DNA of 64,000 nucleotides from Rhodobiaceae bacterium (lineage in GTDB: Bacteria; Pseudomonadota; Alphaproteobacteria; Parvibaculales; Parvibaculaceae): NCBI GenBank assembly GCA_021404525.1, contig JAAWWE010000005.1, positions 62,001 to 126,000 on the forward strand, written 5' to 3'. Of this stretch, positions 14,324 to 24,525 are shown one piece after another. Each line of letters starts with the position of its first letter. The stretch's first letter is position 1. The notes beneath the pieces were generated by a model. The model had not been told where the DNA came from and did no database searches. It was given only the letters and a program-made list of their open reading frames with translations. The translations under genes and the position numbers were made by a program.

Positions 14324-16858
14324 TCAAAAGCGGCGAAGCAGGCGTTCCAGATATTCCAATTCCTGCTCCGGGCGTCCGAGTTCGGCTGCACGTTTGCGCA
14401 ACTCTTCCAAAATTTGTCGGGCGCGCTGCAGATCAAGTTCGTCTGGCAGTTTCACAGAATCTGAATTGCTGGTTCCATTTGATGTCAATGGGCGTCCCAG
14501 CGGGTCTGTCTGATCTCCGCCTGCATTCACGCCGCTTTGCTCACCGCCGGATCCCATGGAATCAAACAGGGCATCCGCTAATGCCTGGGCACCGGAGCGG
14601 AGCTGGTCGATGGCTTGTCCTTGAGCTCCTGCCGCTGAATCGGGTCTTCCCTGGGAGAGGCGATCTTCGGCGCGTTGCATGGAACGGGTGGCTTGTTCTA
14701 GCTCTCCGGGGATGGGTTGACCGTTTTCGCCGAGTTGGCCCATCAGGTCTTCCAGGCGTTGTCTCAGCCCATCCTGTTGGGCCTGCAAGTCCTCAAGCGG
14801 TGGCGCGCCGTTTTGCCCCTGATTGCCGCTTTCACCTTCTCCTGACCCCGCCGTTGCGCCTTGGCCATGCTGGAAGGTTTCGTCCATGAGACCGCGTTGT
14901 TCGGAAATGATGTCGCCCATTTCGCCGATGGCCTCTGCGAGTTCAGATTCGCCCGGTGTGGGTTGTTGCTGCTCGTCTGTATTGAGGTTCTCTAATATAT
15001 CATCGAGCTGCGAGAGGAGATCCTGTGCTTGATCGCGGGCTCCGGTTTTTGCCAGATCGCCTATGGCATCCAGCATTTTTTCAAGGTCAGAGCGTTCCAT
15101 CATCTGACCATCGCCGGGTGGTTGCAGCTGTGGGTTGTTTTCCGCCGTTGCCTTTCCTGCAAGTTCATCCAGATAGCGGGACAGCGCCGACTTCAGCTCT
15201 TGCATGAGTTGTTCGATTTCACTCGGCGACGCGCCCTCGGCGAGAGCCTGCGCCAATGCTTCTCGGGCGGCCCGCAGGTCGCGCTCGGCCATGGACAGAT
15301 CGCCATCTTCGATATGAAGGGCAAGATCCCAGAGCAGCTTGGACACGCCAGCCAGATCGCCAGGACGTCTGGCATTGACCAGACGCCAATAGGCTGCGCG
15401 AAGTCCCAGATAGACGGAGCTGTCGTCGATATATTTTTCACCATCCGTCGCAAATGCATGGAGGAAGCCAGCGACGCTTCCTCTGTTCAGGGGTGACATG
15501 GCGAGACGTTGGCGTTGTTCAACGATGGCGGCGGCAAGTGGCTTGGTGAACTGCCTGGCTGGCAAAGCCATGGTGACGGCGCGACTTGTATTTGTTTGCC
15601 CTGCGTCGTCGCTCGCAACCAGTTTGAGTATTACAGGCAGACCTGCCCAGGGATGCGATAGCAGATCCTTATAGGCTGTGTTGGTTGCGTCTTTGGGGCG
15701 TATGCCGGGTAAGGGCAAGTCGATCTGAGTCGCGACTTTTTCCGCGACAAACCCGACAGTGAGTGGGCTGAAGCCGTCTCGCGTTACATGTTCGTCGCCG
15801 AGCTGAAAGATCTTCTTGTCTTCCAGAACGAAAATGGGATCGAGGGCCAAATCCATTTTCAGACCAACGACGCCATAATCATCGATGACTTCGTAGATCA
15901 GTTTGAGCGTTCGTCTGACGGTGGCACTGGCCTCCACAAGCCGAACGAATGGTGCTTCGTCGGGTGTGACAGTAATCGGCCAGGTCCCCTGATCGCGCCC
16001 GCCCTGGGTGATGGTCAGGATGGTATCAGCTACAATGGTGCCGCTTGTTTCATAGGCTTGCTCGCCCCGTTGATCGGTCTTTTGTATTGCAAGGGTTTCG
16101 GTACCTAGTGTCACCTGGGGGCGACTGCCGCCGAAAATGTTCGCGGTGACTTCGCTGCCTTCAGGAACCTCCAAGGAGGCGGATGAGGCCGGATTGAGAA
16201 AGAGAGGCGCCCGGCCGGTATAGTCTGGCGGCGTGATCCAGGCATCGACCTGACCTGCTGAGCCTGCTCCTGTAAATCCCGGGAAAAACCCTTGCGACAA
16301 TCGGCTTCCTGCCAGGGGCCCCGCGATTGCAAATGCTGCGACCAGGCAGACGACCAGTGCGCCGCGAAGGGCATAAGGATCCTTGGCCGCCAGTCCGGGT
16401 GAAGGCCATCTTGACCGCAGGGCTGCAAGCCGTGCCTTCAACCATTGTTTGTGCGCCGCCCAAAGCTGATCACTGCCAGAACCCGCGGCCGCCTGATCCT
16501 CATAGGTGGAGAGCGGGCGGTGGGGCAGGTCATTCATCTCTTCGAGGCGGCGAAGGCCTTCGGCCCGGGTGGGGAATATTGTCCATGCAAGATCACGTGA
16601 GAGCAGGTATCCGGCTGTGCTCAGCGTGGCTAACAAAGCGATCCATGCAGGCAGGAGCGTCCAGGTTTCGAAGATGCCGACAAGGGCGAGAGTTGCATAG
16701 GCGCCCAGCACACCGACGGATGGCCAGAGCGCCGGCCAGGCCCGTTCCCACCAAAGCGAGGCGCGGGCAACCTCAACCCGTGTCGCGACAGAGGATGGCA
16801 GCACTGACTGTGCTGGTGTTCCATCTGGCGTCTCGTTTGATGTGTCCTTCTGCGCCAA
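14324..16858 (-). CDS. TIGR02302 / DUF4175 family membrane protein
   Basis: This 844-residue protein matches the alphaproteobacterial TIGR02302 family. Two transmembrane helices near the N-terminus (about 45-95) and one around 165-185 precede a large periplasmic-type region containing DYTGRAPL and EVIDDYGVVGL segments, which are typical of DUF4175. The last 250 residues are rich in Gln, Glu, Gly and Leu and probably form coiled coils; they end in ARQILEELRKRAAELGRPEQELEYLERLLRRF-like helix. Function is unknown. It lies just downstream of lysA on the same strand, 54 bases away. Confidence 0.85.
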   Translation of the reverse strand: MAQKDTSNETPDGTPAQSVLPSSVATRVEVARASLWWERAWPALWPSVGVLGAYATLALVGIFETWTLLPAWIALLATLSTAGYLLSRDLAWTIFPTRAEGLRRLEEMNDLPHRPLSTYEDQAAAGSGSDQLWAAHKQWLKARLAALRSRWPSPGLAAKDPYALRGALVVCLVAAFAIAGPLAGSRLSQGFFPGFTGAGSAGQVDAWITPPDYTGRAPLFLNPASSASLEVPEGSEVTANIFGGSRPQVTLGTETLAIQKTDQRGEQAYETSGTIVADTILTITQGGRDQGTWPITVTPDEAPFVRLVEASATVRRTLKLIYEVIDDYGVVGLKMDLALDPIFVLEDKKIFQLGDEHVTRDGFSPLTVGFVAEKVATQIDLPLPGIRPKDATNTAYKDLLSHPWAGLPVILKLVASDDAGQTNTSRAVTMALPARQFTKPLAAAIVEQRQRLAMSPLNRGSVAGFLHAFATDGEKYIDDSSVYLGLRAAYWRLVNARRPGDLAGVSKLLWDLALHIEDGDLSMAERDLRAAREALAQALAEGASPSEIEQLMQELKSALSRYLDELAGKATAENNPQLQPPGDGQMMERSDLEKMLDAIGDLAKTGARDQAQDLLSQLDDILENLNTDEQQQPTPGESELAEAIGEMGDIISEQRGLMDETFQHGQGATAGSGEGESGNQGQNGAPPLEDLQAQQDGLRQRLEDLMGQLGENGQPIPGELEQATRSMQRAEDRLSQGRPDSAAGAQGQAIDQLRSGAQALADALFDSMGSGGEQSGVNAGGDQTDPLGRPLTSNGTSNSDSVKLPDELDLQRARQILEELRKRAAELGRPEQELEYLERLLRRF

Positions 16859-16912
16859 GTGTTTCCCGTCTTTTTCTAAAGTGCGGGCTCTCAGCTGCGA
16901 GGGTGCGCCCCG

Positions 16913-18184
16913 CTACTTCGTGAGCCAGTCAGGTAGTCTATCCTGTTCTAGCATTGCGTCATAACTTGGACGTGGTCGGATCACGGTGAATTGTGATCCA
17001 TTCACCATCACCTCTGGCACCAAGGGCCTGGTATTATAGGTGGACGCCTGAACAGCGCCGTAGGCCCCCGCTGAGAGGACCGCCAGCAGGTCACCTGGCT
17101 TCTGGGCGCTCAAAGCCCGTCCCTTGGCGAAAAAGTCCCCGGTTTCGCAGATTGGACCCACGATATCGTAGGTGATCCGCGGTTCCCCAGGAGCCGTTTC
17201 GGTTACCGGCTGAATGTCGTGATAGGCATCATACAGGGTCGGCCTGATGAGATCATTCATAGCGCCATCAATGATGAGGAATGACCTGTCCTCGCCATGC
17301 TTTTCAAAAATCACATTTACCACAAGGATGCCGGCATTTCCGGCAATCATACGCCCCGGTTCAAACATGAGCTGGCAGTCGAGATGCCCAACGGTTCGCT
17401 TGACCATGGCCGCATAGTCCGCCGGCGGCGGCGGCACATCATTAGTGCCGCGATAGGGGATGCCAAGCCCGCCGCCCAGGTCGAGCCGTGTGATGTCATG
17501 GCCTGCTGCCCGCAGCTCCTCGACCATGGAGGCGACGCGGGTGAAGGCTTCCTCAAATGGAGCAAGGTCGGTCAGTTGGCTGCCAATATGCACGTCGACG
17601 CCAGCGACCTTGATGCCCGGCAGCTCTGCCGCGCGGGCATAGACACGGGGCGCTTGAAGCCAGGAGATGCCGAACTTGTTCTCGGCCTTGCCGGTTGTGA
17701 TTTTCTCATGGGTCTTGGCATCCACATCCGGATTAACGCGCAGTGCGATGGCGGCCTCTTTGCCCATGCCGCTGGCGATCTGAGACAGAAGCTCCAGCTC
17801 GGGTTCAGACTCAACATTGAATTGATGGATGCCGGTTTCGAGCGCGAACGCGAGTTCTGGTGCTTGCTTGCCGACGCCGGAGAACACGATCCGCTCTGGC
17901 GGTATGCCAGCGGCAAGGGCGCGTCGCAGTTCACCCTCCGACACAATGTCTGCGCCAGAGCCTAAATCGCCAAGCGTTTTGATCACCGCGAGGTTCGAAT
18001 TTGCTTTCACCGAATAGCAGACAAGTGTGTCTGTGCCTTCAAAAGCCTCAGCGAAGACACGATAGTGTCGTTCGAGTGTTGCCGTTGAATAGCAGTAGAA
18101 AGGCGTGCCGACTTCGGCCGCAATGTTTGTCAGCGGCACATCCTCGGCATGGAGGGTGCCGTCGCGATAGTGAAAGTGGTGCAA
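16913..18184 (-). CDS. lysA: Diaminopimelate decarboxylase
   Basis: LysA decarboxylates meso-diaminopimelate to L-lysine using PLP. Visible features are the PLP lysine in YSVKANSN, LDLGGGLGIPY, the EPGRMIAGNAG segment and the active-site CETGDFFAKGR, all in an alanine-racemase-like barrel plus C-terminal beta domain. The open frame extends to 18274 but that would overlap the small lipoprotein gene; I chose the TTG at 18184, which yields HHFHYRDGTLHAEDVPL, the usual LysA N-terminus, and 423 residues. It is the third gene after argH and lptM. Confidence 0.93.
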   Translation of the reverse strand: MHHFHYRDGTLHAEDVPLTNIAAEVGTPFYCYSTATLERHYRVFAEAFEGTDTLVCYSVKANSNLAVIKTLGDLGSGADIVSEGELRRALAAGIPPERIVFSGVGKQAPELAFALETGIHQFNVESEPELELLSQIASGMGKEAAIALRVNPDVDAKTHEKITTGKAENKFGISWLQAPRVYARAAELPGIKVAGVDVHIGSQLTDLAPFEEAFTRVASMVEELRAAGHDITRLDLGGGLGIPYRGTNDVPPPPADYAAMVKRTVGHLDCQLMFEPGRMIAGNAGILVVNVIFEKHGEDRSFLIIDGAMNDLIRPTLYDAYHDIQPVTETAPGEPRITYDIVGPICETGDFFAKGRALSAQKPGDLLAVLSAGAYGAVQASTYNTRPLVPEVMVNGSQFTVIRPRPSYDAMLEQDRLPDWLTK

Positions 18185-18213
18185 AAGACTTGCTCGCTTG
18201 ACTGAAAGGGATC

Positions 18214-18327
18214 CTAGTTCGTCTGTTCTTGGTCCGTCGGTTGCGGTCGGACGGGTGGCCCTTTGACCCCACAAGCGGCAAGGCCAAAGCTTGCGATCAA
18301 GGTCAGAGCGATCATGGCTCGGATCAT
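18214..18327 (-). CDS. lptM: Small lipoprotein LptM (YifL-like)
   Basis: This 37-residue gene starts [19 protein letters not shown] and continues [10 protein letters not shown]. The N-terminal hydrophobic helix ends in the lipobox LAAC, and the mature part is short, polar and proline-rich with the GxKGP motif typical of LptM. LptM helps the LptDE outer-membrane translocon assemble by supporting native disulfides. The ATG overlaps the argH stop (ATGA), an AGGAGA Shine-Dalgarno precedes it, and lysA follows. The argH-lptM-lysA order is widespread in alphaproteobacteria, which supports the call despite its size. Confidence 0.88.
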   Translation of the reverse strand: MIRAMIALTLIASFGLAACGVKGPPVRPQPTDQEQTN

Positions 18328-19721
18328 TTTGTCTCTCCTTTTGCCGATAAAGCGCTCCGCCAGCGGGCTGCTTCTGCTCTTACATTTGAAGGTGCCGTCC
18401 CGCCAAGACTTGTGCGGCTGGCAACCGAACTCTCTACATCCAAAACAGAGTATATGTCATTTGTGATGGCCGGATCGACCGCCTGCATCTCTTCCAATGA
18501 TAGTTCATGGAGATCGACGCCCTTTTCTTCCGCTTTGGAGACAAGCGTTCCTGTCACGTGGTGCGCTTGCCGGAATGGCAGGTCTGCAACTCTCACGAGC
18601 CAATCAGCCAGATCTGTAGCAGTGGAGAACCCTCCGCCCGCGGCTTTCGCCATCGCTTCCTTGTTGGCTGTAAGTGACCCCGCCATGGCGGTCATGGCCG
18701 CCAGACAAAGTGAGAGTGCATCCAGCGCGTCGAACAGAGCTTCCTTGTCTTCCTGCATGTCCTTTGAATAGGCAAGCGGAAGGCCCTTCATCACAATGCT
18801 GAGTGATGTGAAGGCTGCAATCACCCGACCTGATTTTGCCCGCACGAGTTCTGCAGCGTCCGGGTTCCGCTTTTGCGGCATGATCGAAGAGCCCGTGGTG
18901 AGGCTGTCAGGCAGATCGATAAACTTAAAGCCGGCTGACATCCAGACAACGATCTCTTCGGCAAAACGCGAGAGATGTGTTGCGGCGATGGCTGCAGCGC
19001 TGAGTGTTTCCAGTGCAAAGTCGCGGTCAGACACGCTGTCGAGCGAGTTTCTCGTCGGACCGTCAAACCCCAGCGCCTGTGCCGTCTGTTCCCGATCGAT
19101 GGGGAAAGATGTCCCAGCGAGGGCCGCCGCGCCGAGCGGGCTTTGGTTCAGTCTCTTGCGTGCGTCCGCAAACCGGCCTCTGTCGCGCGCCAGCATTTCC
19201 ACATAGGCCAGACAGTGGTGGCCGAAGGTTACCGGCTGTGCGGTCTGCAGGTGTGTGAAGCCCGGCATGACGGTGTCTGCATGGGCTTCTGCCTGGGTAA
19301 CAAAAGCGTCCTGAAGAGCCGCCAGCTGTGTGTCCAGATGGTCAATCGTGTCGCGCACATAGAGTTTGAAGTCTGTTGCGACCTGATCGTTCCGGGAGCG
19401 GGCTGTGTGGAGCCGTCCGGCGGCAGGGCCCACGATTTCCGACAGCCGATTTTCCACATTCATATGAATGTCTTCGAGCGAGCGGGAAAAGGTGAACTGA
19501 CCGGCGTCGATGTCTCGCGCAATTGTGTCCAGACCGTCGATGATTTGATCTGCATCGCCCTTTGAAATAATACCCTTGTCGGCCAACATAGCGCAGTGAG
19601 CCTTCGAGCCCCGGATGTCCTGGGCAGCGAAGCGCTGGTCGAACCCGATGGAGGCGTTGATTTCCTCCATAATTTCATCTGGGCCATCGCCGAACCGGCC
19701 GCCCCACATTTTATTGCTCAT
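18324..19721 (-). CDS. argH: Argininosuccinate lyase
   Basis: ArgH splits argininosuccinate into arginine and fumarate, the last step of arginine synthesis. The fumarase/aspartase superfamily signature [12 protein letters not shown] and the start [10 protein letters not shown], the usual ArgH N-terminus, are clear. An upstream in-frame ATG at 19787 would add 22 residues overlapping the divergent tlpA gene, so 19721 is preferred (465 residues). It is the first gene of argH-lptM-lysA and diverges from tlpA with a 54-base gap. Confidence 0.96.
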   Translation of the reverse strand: MSNKMWGGRFGDGPDEIMEEINASIGFDQRFAAQDIRGSKAHCAMLADKGIISKGDADQIIDGLDTIARDIDAGQFTFSRSLEDIHMNVENRLSEIVGPAAGRLHTARSRNDQVATDFKLYVRDTIDHLDTQLAALQDAFVTQAEAHADTVMPGFTHLQTAQPVTFGHHCLAYVEMLARDRGRFADARKRLNQSPLGAAALAGTSFPIDREQTAQALGFDGPTRNSLDSVSDRDFALETLSAAAIAATHLSRFAEEIVVWMSAGFKFIDLPDSLTTGSSIMPQKRNPDAAELVRAKSGRVIAAFTSLSIVMKGLPLAYSKDMQEDKEALFDALDALSLCLAAMTAMAGSLTANKEAMAKAAGGGFSTATDLADWLVRVADLPFRQAHHVTGTLVSKAEEKGVDLHELSLEEMQAVDPAITNDIYSVLDVESSVASRTSLGGTAPSNVRAEAARWRSALSAKGETK

Positions 19722-19775
19722 CGTTCTCGCTCCGGCGCTTGGTCCGGGGTGGTGGTGGGCAAGGAGAGAAGTTCT

Positions 19776-20387
19776 ATGCGTCACCAAAGTCCGGTTTTTC
19801 TCGCCGCCGCCGCTCTGGCGACCGCGCTTGTCATTGCGGGCATATACGTGACTTTTTGGGGTGAAAGCAATGTTGAGAGTGGAAATTCGGTCGAAAGCCT
19901 AAATGGCGATCTTCAGGGCTTCGCTGTTGGGGAAATGGCGAATTTCGCGGTTTTTGAGGCTCCAGAGCGGCCAGACCCGGTTCAGTTTGTCGACGGCGAG
20001 GGTAAGACCCGGTCTTTTGATGACTGGAAAGGCAAGGTCGTCCTGGTCAATTTATGGGCGACCTGGTGCGGACCTTGCCGTCACGAGATGCCCGCGCTGG
20101 ACCGCTTGCAGGCAGAGCTTGGTGGTGACGAGTTTGAAGTGTTGGCGGTCAGCCTTGACCGCTCCGGGCTTGATTTGCCCAAAGCATTTTATGCTGAGAA
20201 CAATATTGAACATCTGGGCCTCTATAATGACGCCAGCGCCCGCACAGGCGTGGCGCTTGGGGTCTTTGGCATGCCAACCACGGTTCTGTTGGACCGAGAG
20301 GGTAGGCTCCTTGGACGCCTTGTCGGCCCCGCAGAATGGGATGCACCGGATGCAGTGGCGCTGATGAAAGCTGCGATTGGAAGCTAG
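19776..20387 (+). CDS. tlpA: TlpA-like thiol:disulfide oxidoreductase
   Basis: This membrane-anchored thioredoxin-fold protein acts in the periplasm as a reductant, often in cytochrome oxidase or cytochrome c maturation. The 203-residue product has an N-terminal signal anchor (about 8-28), the active site WCGPC (cysteines 98 and 101) and the cis-proline in FGMPTTV. The start at 19776 has AAGGAGAG just upstream, better than an ATG at 19596 that would lie inside argH. Divergent pairing with argH is common in alphaproteobacteria. Confidence 0.9.
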   Translation: MRHQSPVFLAAAALATALVIAGIYVTFWGESNVESGNSVESLNGDLQGFAVGEMANFAVFEAPERPDPVQFVDGEGKTRSFDDWKGKVVLVNLWATWCGPCRHEMPALDRLQAELGGDEFEVLAVSLDRSGLDLPKAFYAENNIEHLGLYNDASARTGVALGVFGMPTTVLLDREGRLLGRLVGPAEWDAPDAVALMKAAIGS

Positions 20388-20399
20388 GTCTGTCTTTGC

Positions 20400-20810
20400 T
20401 TACGCGGCCGGAGGCGGCTGACCCTCAAACTGGCAGATGTCCGGGTCCAGGTGGGCCCAGGCTGGGGCCTCCTTCGTCCAGATATGCGCATCGAGATCCA
20501 CAATCTCTGGTTTATCAAGTGTGCCCGCTCTCACGATGATCAGGTGGGGGCGTTCCTCGGCCTCTGAGTACATGTGTACTCCGCAGGTCGGACAAAAGCG
20601 GCGGTGCATCTTGTGCCCACTGTCGGCTGTGCTTGGGTAGTCGCGCAGGTCGCCGGTCGTGGTGAAGGTGTCACTGGGGAATGCCAGATTGATCGTGGCG
20701 CTTCCCGCCGCAATAAATTGACACAGACGACACCAGCAGGCCCGCATGACAAGGGGTTTTGCCTCGGACTTGTAGCGAACAGAGCCGCAAAGACAGCCAC
20801 CTTCAATCAT
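20400..20810 (-). CDS. GFA / CENP-V domain zinc-binding protein
   Basis: GFA-family proteins bind zinc through conserved cysteines; the founding member was proposed to help form S-hydroxymethylglutathione, but most homologues are uncharacterised. The 136-residue protein carries GGCLCGSVRY near its start, CWCRLC in the middle and FCPTCGVH later, the full set of ligands. The start at 20810 is preceded by a GGGGGG run; upstream in-frame extension up to 20954 has no conserved character. It converges on tlpA, with 12 bases between the stops. Confidence 0.85.
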   Translation of the reverse strand: MIEGGCLCGSVRYKSEAKPLVMRACWCRLCQFIAAGSATINLAFPSDTFTTTGDLRDYPSTADSGHKMHRRFCPTCGVHMYSEAEERPHLIIVRAGTLDKPEIVDLDAHIWTKEAPAWAHLDPDICQFEGQPPPAA

Positions 20811-20892
20811 TGAACCCCCCAATTGATCCGTGATGCTCAGCACAAGGCAACTAAGTCTGCCACTGCATGCCGAGCATAAGATATTTGAGTGC

Positions 20893-21762
20893 CTATGCAA
20901 TTCGCTCAAGAGTGGCTGCAGCAAATCGACTGGCTGCATCTGGCTCAAAAACAAAAAAGAGTGACGGATCGACTAGCTCAAGTTCCAGTACGACAAATCG
21001 ACCATCGATCATGACGCGGTCGACGCGGGCATAGAGAGGAGTGTCTGCAAAGAAGCTGAGCGCACGTTGTGCTGTTTCTGCGGCGACAGACTCGATTGGC
21101 TCTGTACCCCATGTTGGTTTAAAGGCCCAGTTCGATCGCCATTCTCCCTGCGCGGGCGTTTTTCTGACCATGTGCGAAACCTGCCCGTTGAATAAAACCA
21201 CGTTCAGTTCGCCGTTTTTGATTTCTGGAAGAAACTCCTGCACCAACCAAGGGCCTGGCGTTGGCGGTATTTCCGGTGCTGCCGGTTTGCCCTTTTCAAT
21301 CAGCGTGACGCCATATCCGCTGGCGCCCACAGCTGGTTTTAGGACAGCGCGGCTCCAGCCCTGTTCTGCTAGCACGCTATCTGCTGCGGCTGGCGTGGGA
21401 ACAGAAACCGTCACGGGCATGTCTATGCCGAGGGGCGTCAAATCAGCCATGCCTGTTTTTGTTAGGCCCCACCGCACGGTGTCAGCTGAGTTGAAGAGGT
21501 GGCGCGTTCGTGTATCCAATGTTTCGATGAAGTCCAGGTACTTTTGATGTCGTGCCTCTGATTGCCACGTGTCCCACGCGGAGCGAAAGATGACCGCATC
21601 TGCTCTTTCCGGTCCGTCGTTTTGCAGCCAGGATGGGTCATCCCAGACCACTGCTTCGACATCGCACCCTGCTTTTCTTAAAGCGTCCGCGTAGAGCTGA
21701 TCGCTCACCGTCAGATCTTTGTGCTCATTGTCCGTGATGAGAGAGACGAGTTTTTTTGACAC
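20893..21762 (-). CDS. ATP-grasp domain protein (RimK/glutathione-synthetase-like)
   Basis: The roughly 289-residue product resembles small ATP-grasp proteins of unclear substrate, related to RimK and cycloserine-type ligases. It has an N-terminal pre-ATP-grasp domain (KKLVSLITDNEHKDLTVSD), the central strand RAVLKPAVGASGYGVTLI with the ATP-binding lysine, LVQEFLPEI, and the C-terminal metal-binding pattern YARVDRVMIDGRFVVLELELVDPSLF. The open frame reaches 21939, but that would overlap the upstream dehydrogenase gene; the GTG at 21762 marks where conserved sequence begins, although no clear Shine-Dalgarno is seen. It presumably forms a carboxylate-amine bond; the substrate is unknown. Confidence 0.72.
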   Translation of the reverse strand: MSKKLVSLITDNEHKDLTVSDQLYADALRKAGCDVEAVVWDDPSWLQNDGPERADAVIFRSAWDTWQSEARHQKYLDFIETLDTRTRHLFNSADTVRWGLTKTGMADLTPLGIDMPVTVSVPTPAAADSVLAEQGWSRAVLKPAVGASGYGVTLIEKGKPAAPEIPPTPGPWLVQEFLPEIKNGELNVVLFNGQVSHMVRKTPAQGEWRSNWAFKPTWGTEPIESVAAETAQRALSFFADTPLYARVDRVMIDGRFVVLELELVDPSLFFVFEPDAASRFAAATLERIA

Positions 21763-21805
21763 TGGACGTAACTCAGTTGGTTCGCGCTGATTGTGGGTAT
21801 GGTTT

Positions 21806-22681
21806 CTAGCGCGTTGGGACAGGTACCTCACCTGTGTAGTCATAAAAGCCGCGTTTGGTTTTGCGGCCGAGCCACCCGGCTTCAACATATTTAACCAGGA
21901 GCGGGCATGGGCGGTATTTCGTGTCTGAGAGGCCCTCATAAAGGACCTGCATGATTGAGAGGCAGGTGTCGAGGCCGATAAAGTCAGCGAGCTGGAGAGG
22001 GCCCATGCGGTGATTGGCGCCGAGATGCATGGCCTTGTCTATGCCTTCGACCGTTCCGACACCTTCATAGAGTGTGTAGACCGCCTCATTGATCATGGGC
22101 ACAAGAATGCGGTTCACGATAAAGGCCGGGAAGTCTTCTGCTGTAGAGGATTGCTTACCCAGCCTGTCCACCAGAGCACTCATCGCTTCAAAGGTTTCGT
22201 CATCCGTTGCAATGCCGCGCACAAGCTCCACCAGTTCCATGACGGGCACTGGGTTCATGAAATGAACGCCCATGAAACGCTCTGGGCGGTCTGTTGCCGC
22301 TGCAAGTCTGGTGATTGAGATGGAGGATGTGTTGGTTGCGAGATAGGTGTGGTCAGCGAGATGTGGTGTCACGCTTTCAAAGATCTTGCTCTTGATCTCT
22401 TCTTTCTCAGTTGCTGATTCAATGATCAGGTCTGCGGTGCCTACTTCTTCAAGGGTCACGGCTGCACTGATGCGATCTAGCGCCGTCTCGCGTTGTTCTT
22501 CGCTGATACGCCCGCTGGATATCTGACGTGTCATATTGCCGGTGATTGTAGCAATGCCGGAATCGATGCGATCAGAAGATACATCGTGCAGGAGGATGTC
22601 GTGGCCAGCGAGTGCGCAAACGTGGGCTATGCCGTTGCCCATTTGCCCGGCGCCGATGACAGCGATTTTTTGAATGCTCAT
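21806..22681 (-). CDS. 3-hydroxybutyryl-CoA dehydrogenase
   Basis: The enzyme interconverts acetoacetyl-CoA and 3-hydroxybutyryl-CoA with NAD(P)H, feeding beta-oxidation, polyhydroxybutyrate turnover or entry to the ethylmalonyl-CoA pathway. The Rossmann motif GAGQMGNGIAH (10-20), the ATNTSSISIT catalytic segment, the HFMNPVPVM signature and the C-terminal domain ending RKTKRGFYDY are all present; length, 291 residues, is that of the single-domain HBDH/PaaH type. It lies downstream of etfB-etfA on the same strand but behind a rho-independent terminator-like hairpin, so it may be read through at reduced level. Confidence 0.93.
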   Translation of the reverse strand: MSIQKIAVIGAGQMGNGIAHVCALAGHDILLHDVSSDRIDSGIATITGNMTRQISSGRISEEQRETALDRISAAVTLEEVGTADLIIESATEKEEIKSKIFESVTPHLADHTYLATNTSSISITRLAAATDRPERFMGVHFMNPVPVMELVELVRGIATDDETFEAMSALVDRLGKQSSTAEDFPAFIVNRILVPMINEAVYTLYEGVGTVEGIDKAMHLGANHRMGPLQLADFIGLDTCLSIMQVLYEGLSDTKYRPCPLLVKYVEAGWLGRKTKRGFYDYTGEVPVPTR

Positions 22682-22782
22682 GATACCCTTACTCTCAATC
22701 GCGTTATTTTCTTTGGTTTCTAGCCTAGTGGCTTTTCGAGGTGGACGGAATCAAAACCGAACGCGCGAGGGCGGCAAGACGC

Positions 22783-22815
22783 AAAAACGGCGCCGCTGGT
22801 CTCCCAGGGCGCCGT
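22783..22815 (-). terminator. Rho-independent terminator after etfA
   Basis: On the minus strand ACGGCGCC (22815 to 22808), a 13-base loop and GGCGCCGT (22794 to 22787) form an eight-pair GC-rich stem followed by TTTTTG. It sits 26 bases after the etfA stop and before the 3-hydroxybutyryl-CoA dehydrogenase gene. Confidence 0.75.
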
Positions 22816-22840
22816 CTTCAAGCAGTTTGTTGTCTTTGGT

Positions 22841-23779
22841 TTAAAGACCGGCTTTTCCAAGCTCTTCTTCAAGCTCAGGAACAGCCGTGAATAGGTCAGC
22901 AACAAGACCATAATCAGCCACCTGGAAAATTGGGGCTTCTTCATCTTTGTTGATGGCCACAATCACCTTGCTGTCTTTCATGCCTGCCAGATGCTGGATC
23001 GCGCCGGAAATGCCGACAGCGATGTAAAGCTCAGGTGCTACAACTTTACCGGTCTGACCAACCTGGTAGTCGTTTGGCACAAAGCCCGCATCCACAGCTG
23101 CGCGCGAGGCGCCAACGCCAGCGCCCAGCTTGTCAGCGATCTTTTCAAGCATTGGGAAGTTGTCGCCAGACTGCATGCCGCGACCACCGGAAATGATGAT
23201 CTTTGCAGCGGTCAGCTCTGGGCGGTCAGACACTGTGAGCTCTTCGCTCACATATTCAGACAGGCCAGGATTTTCAGACGATGCATCTTCGATCGATGCA
23301 GATCCACCATCACCCGCAGCGGCGAACGCTGTTGTCCGGACCGTAAAGACTTTCTTCGCATCGGAAGATTTCACAGTCTGGATTGCGTTCCCTGCGTAGA
23401 TTGGGCGTTCAAACGTGTTGGCGTCGATCACCGCCGTGATTTCAGAAATCTGCATCACGTCAAGAAGTGCTGCGATGCGTGGCGCGACGTTTTTCCCGCG
23501 GGTCGTGGCCGGAGCCAGGATCGCGTCGTAACCGCCTGCAAGGCTGACCACGAGAGCGGCAATTGGTTCTGCCAACCCATGATCATATTGCGCGTCGTCG
23601 GCTTTAAGGACCTTGGCAACGCCGTCGATTTTTGCTGCTGCGTCTGCAGCGGCGCCACAACCGGCACCGGCGACGAGCACATGCACATCACCACCAAGGG
23701 CGACCGCAGCTGTCACTGTCTTCGCGGTTGCATCAGACAGCGCATCATTTGTGTGTTCTGCGATTACAAGATTGGTCAT
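22841..23779 (-). CDS. etfA: Electron transfer flavoprotein alpha subunit
   Basis: EtfA binds FAD and, with EtfB, carries electrons from acyl-CoA dehydrogenases to ETF-ubiquinone oxidoreductase. The C-terminal FAD-domain signature [22 protein letters not shown] and [12 protein letters not shown] are clear; the N-terminal adenine nucleotide alpha hydrolase-like domain is complete. The 312-residue gene starts with ATG overlapping the etfB stop (ATGA). In this window likely electron donors are the methylsuccinyl-CoA dehydrogenase and other acyl-CoA dehydrogenases. Confidence 0.96.
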   Translation of the reverse strand: MTNLVIAEHTNDALSDATAKTVTAAVALGGDVHVLVAGAGCGAAADAAAKIDGVAKVLKADDAQYDHGLAEPIAALVVSLAGGYDAILAPATTRGKNVAPRIAALLDVMQISEITAVIDANTFERPIYAGNAIQTVKSSDAKKVFTVRTTAFAAAGDGGSASIEDASSENPGLSEYVSEELTVSDRPELTAAKIIISGGRGMQSGDNFPMLEKIADKLGAGVGASRAAVDAGFVPNDYQVGQTGKVVAPELYIAVGISGAIQHLAGMKDSKVIVAINKDEEAPIFQVADYGLVADLFTAVPELEEELGKAGL

Positions 23780-24525
23780 CCGATCACTCCTGCTTCTTTG
23801 AGCTTGGCAACCAGTTCAGCGGCTGATTCCACTTTAATGCCAGCCTGACGTTCTTCAGGTTCTGCAACCTTCAGGACTTCAAGGCGCGGGCTTACGTCGA
23901 CACCGATGTCGGCGATTGCTTTTTCATCAATCGGCTTCTTCTTCGCTTTCATGATGTTTGGCAGAGACGCGTAGCGCGGCTCGTTGAGACGCAGGTCGCA
24001 GGTGACAATGGCAGGTGCGTTCAGGCGAACGGTCTGCAGGCCGCCATCGATTTCGCGGGTGACGTTGATTTTGTCACCATCGAGTTCGATCTTGGATGCG
24101 AATGTGCCCTGTGGCCATCCCAGAAGGGCGGCAAGCATCTGGCCAGTCTGGTTGCTGTCGTCGTCGATGGCCTGTTTGCCAACGATGACAAGACCCGGTG
24201 CTTCTTCGTCGACAATGGACTTGAGGATCTTGGCAACACCAAGAGGCTCAACTTCATCGTCTGTTTTGACGAGGATCCCGCGGTCTGCACCCATGGCGAG
24301 TGCTGTACGGATGGTTTCCTGTGCCTGCTGAGGGCCGATGGAGACAACGACGACTTCGGTCGCTGTTCCGGCTTCTTTGAGGCGAACCGCTTCTTCGACG
24401 GAAATTTCGTCAAATGGGTTCATGGACATTTTCACGTTAGCGAGCTCGACACCCGTCTGATCCGATTTGACCCGGATTTTGACGTTGTAGTCGACCACTC
24501 GCTTGACGGGAACGAGCACTTTCAT
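23776..24525 (-). CDS. etfB: Electron transfer flavoprotein beta subunit
   Basis: EtfB is the AMP-binding partner of EtfA. It begins [20 protein letters not shown], the standard N-terminus, and has [22 protein letters not shown] sequence and the EtfB signature around [22 protein letters not shown] chose the ATG at 24525, preceded by GGAG, over a start at 24564 that adds an unconserved extension. At 249 residues it is of normal length. It is the first gene of the etfB-etfA operon. Confidence 0.96.
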   Translation of the reverse strand: MKVLVPVKRVVDYNVKIRVKSDQTGVELANVKMSMNPFDEISVEEAVRLKEAGTATEVVVVSIGPQQAQETIRTALAMGADRGILVKTDDEVEPLGVAKILKSIVDEEAPGLVIVGKQAIDDDSNQTGQMLAALLGWPQGTFASKIELDGDKINVTREIDGGLQTVRLNAPAIVTCDLRLNEPRYASLPNIMKAKKKPIDEKAIADIGVDVSPRLEVLKVAEPEERQAGIKVESAAELVAKLKEAGVIG

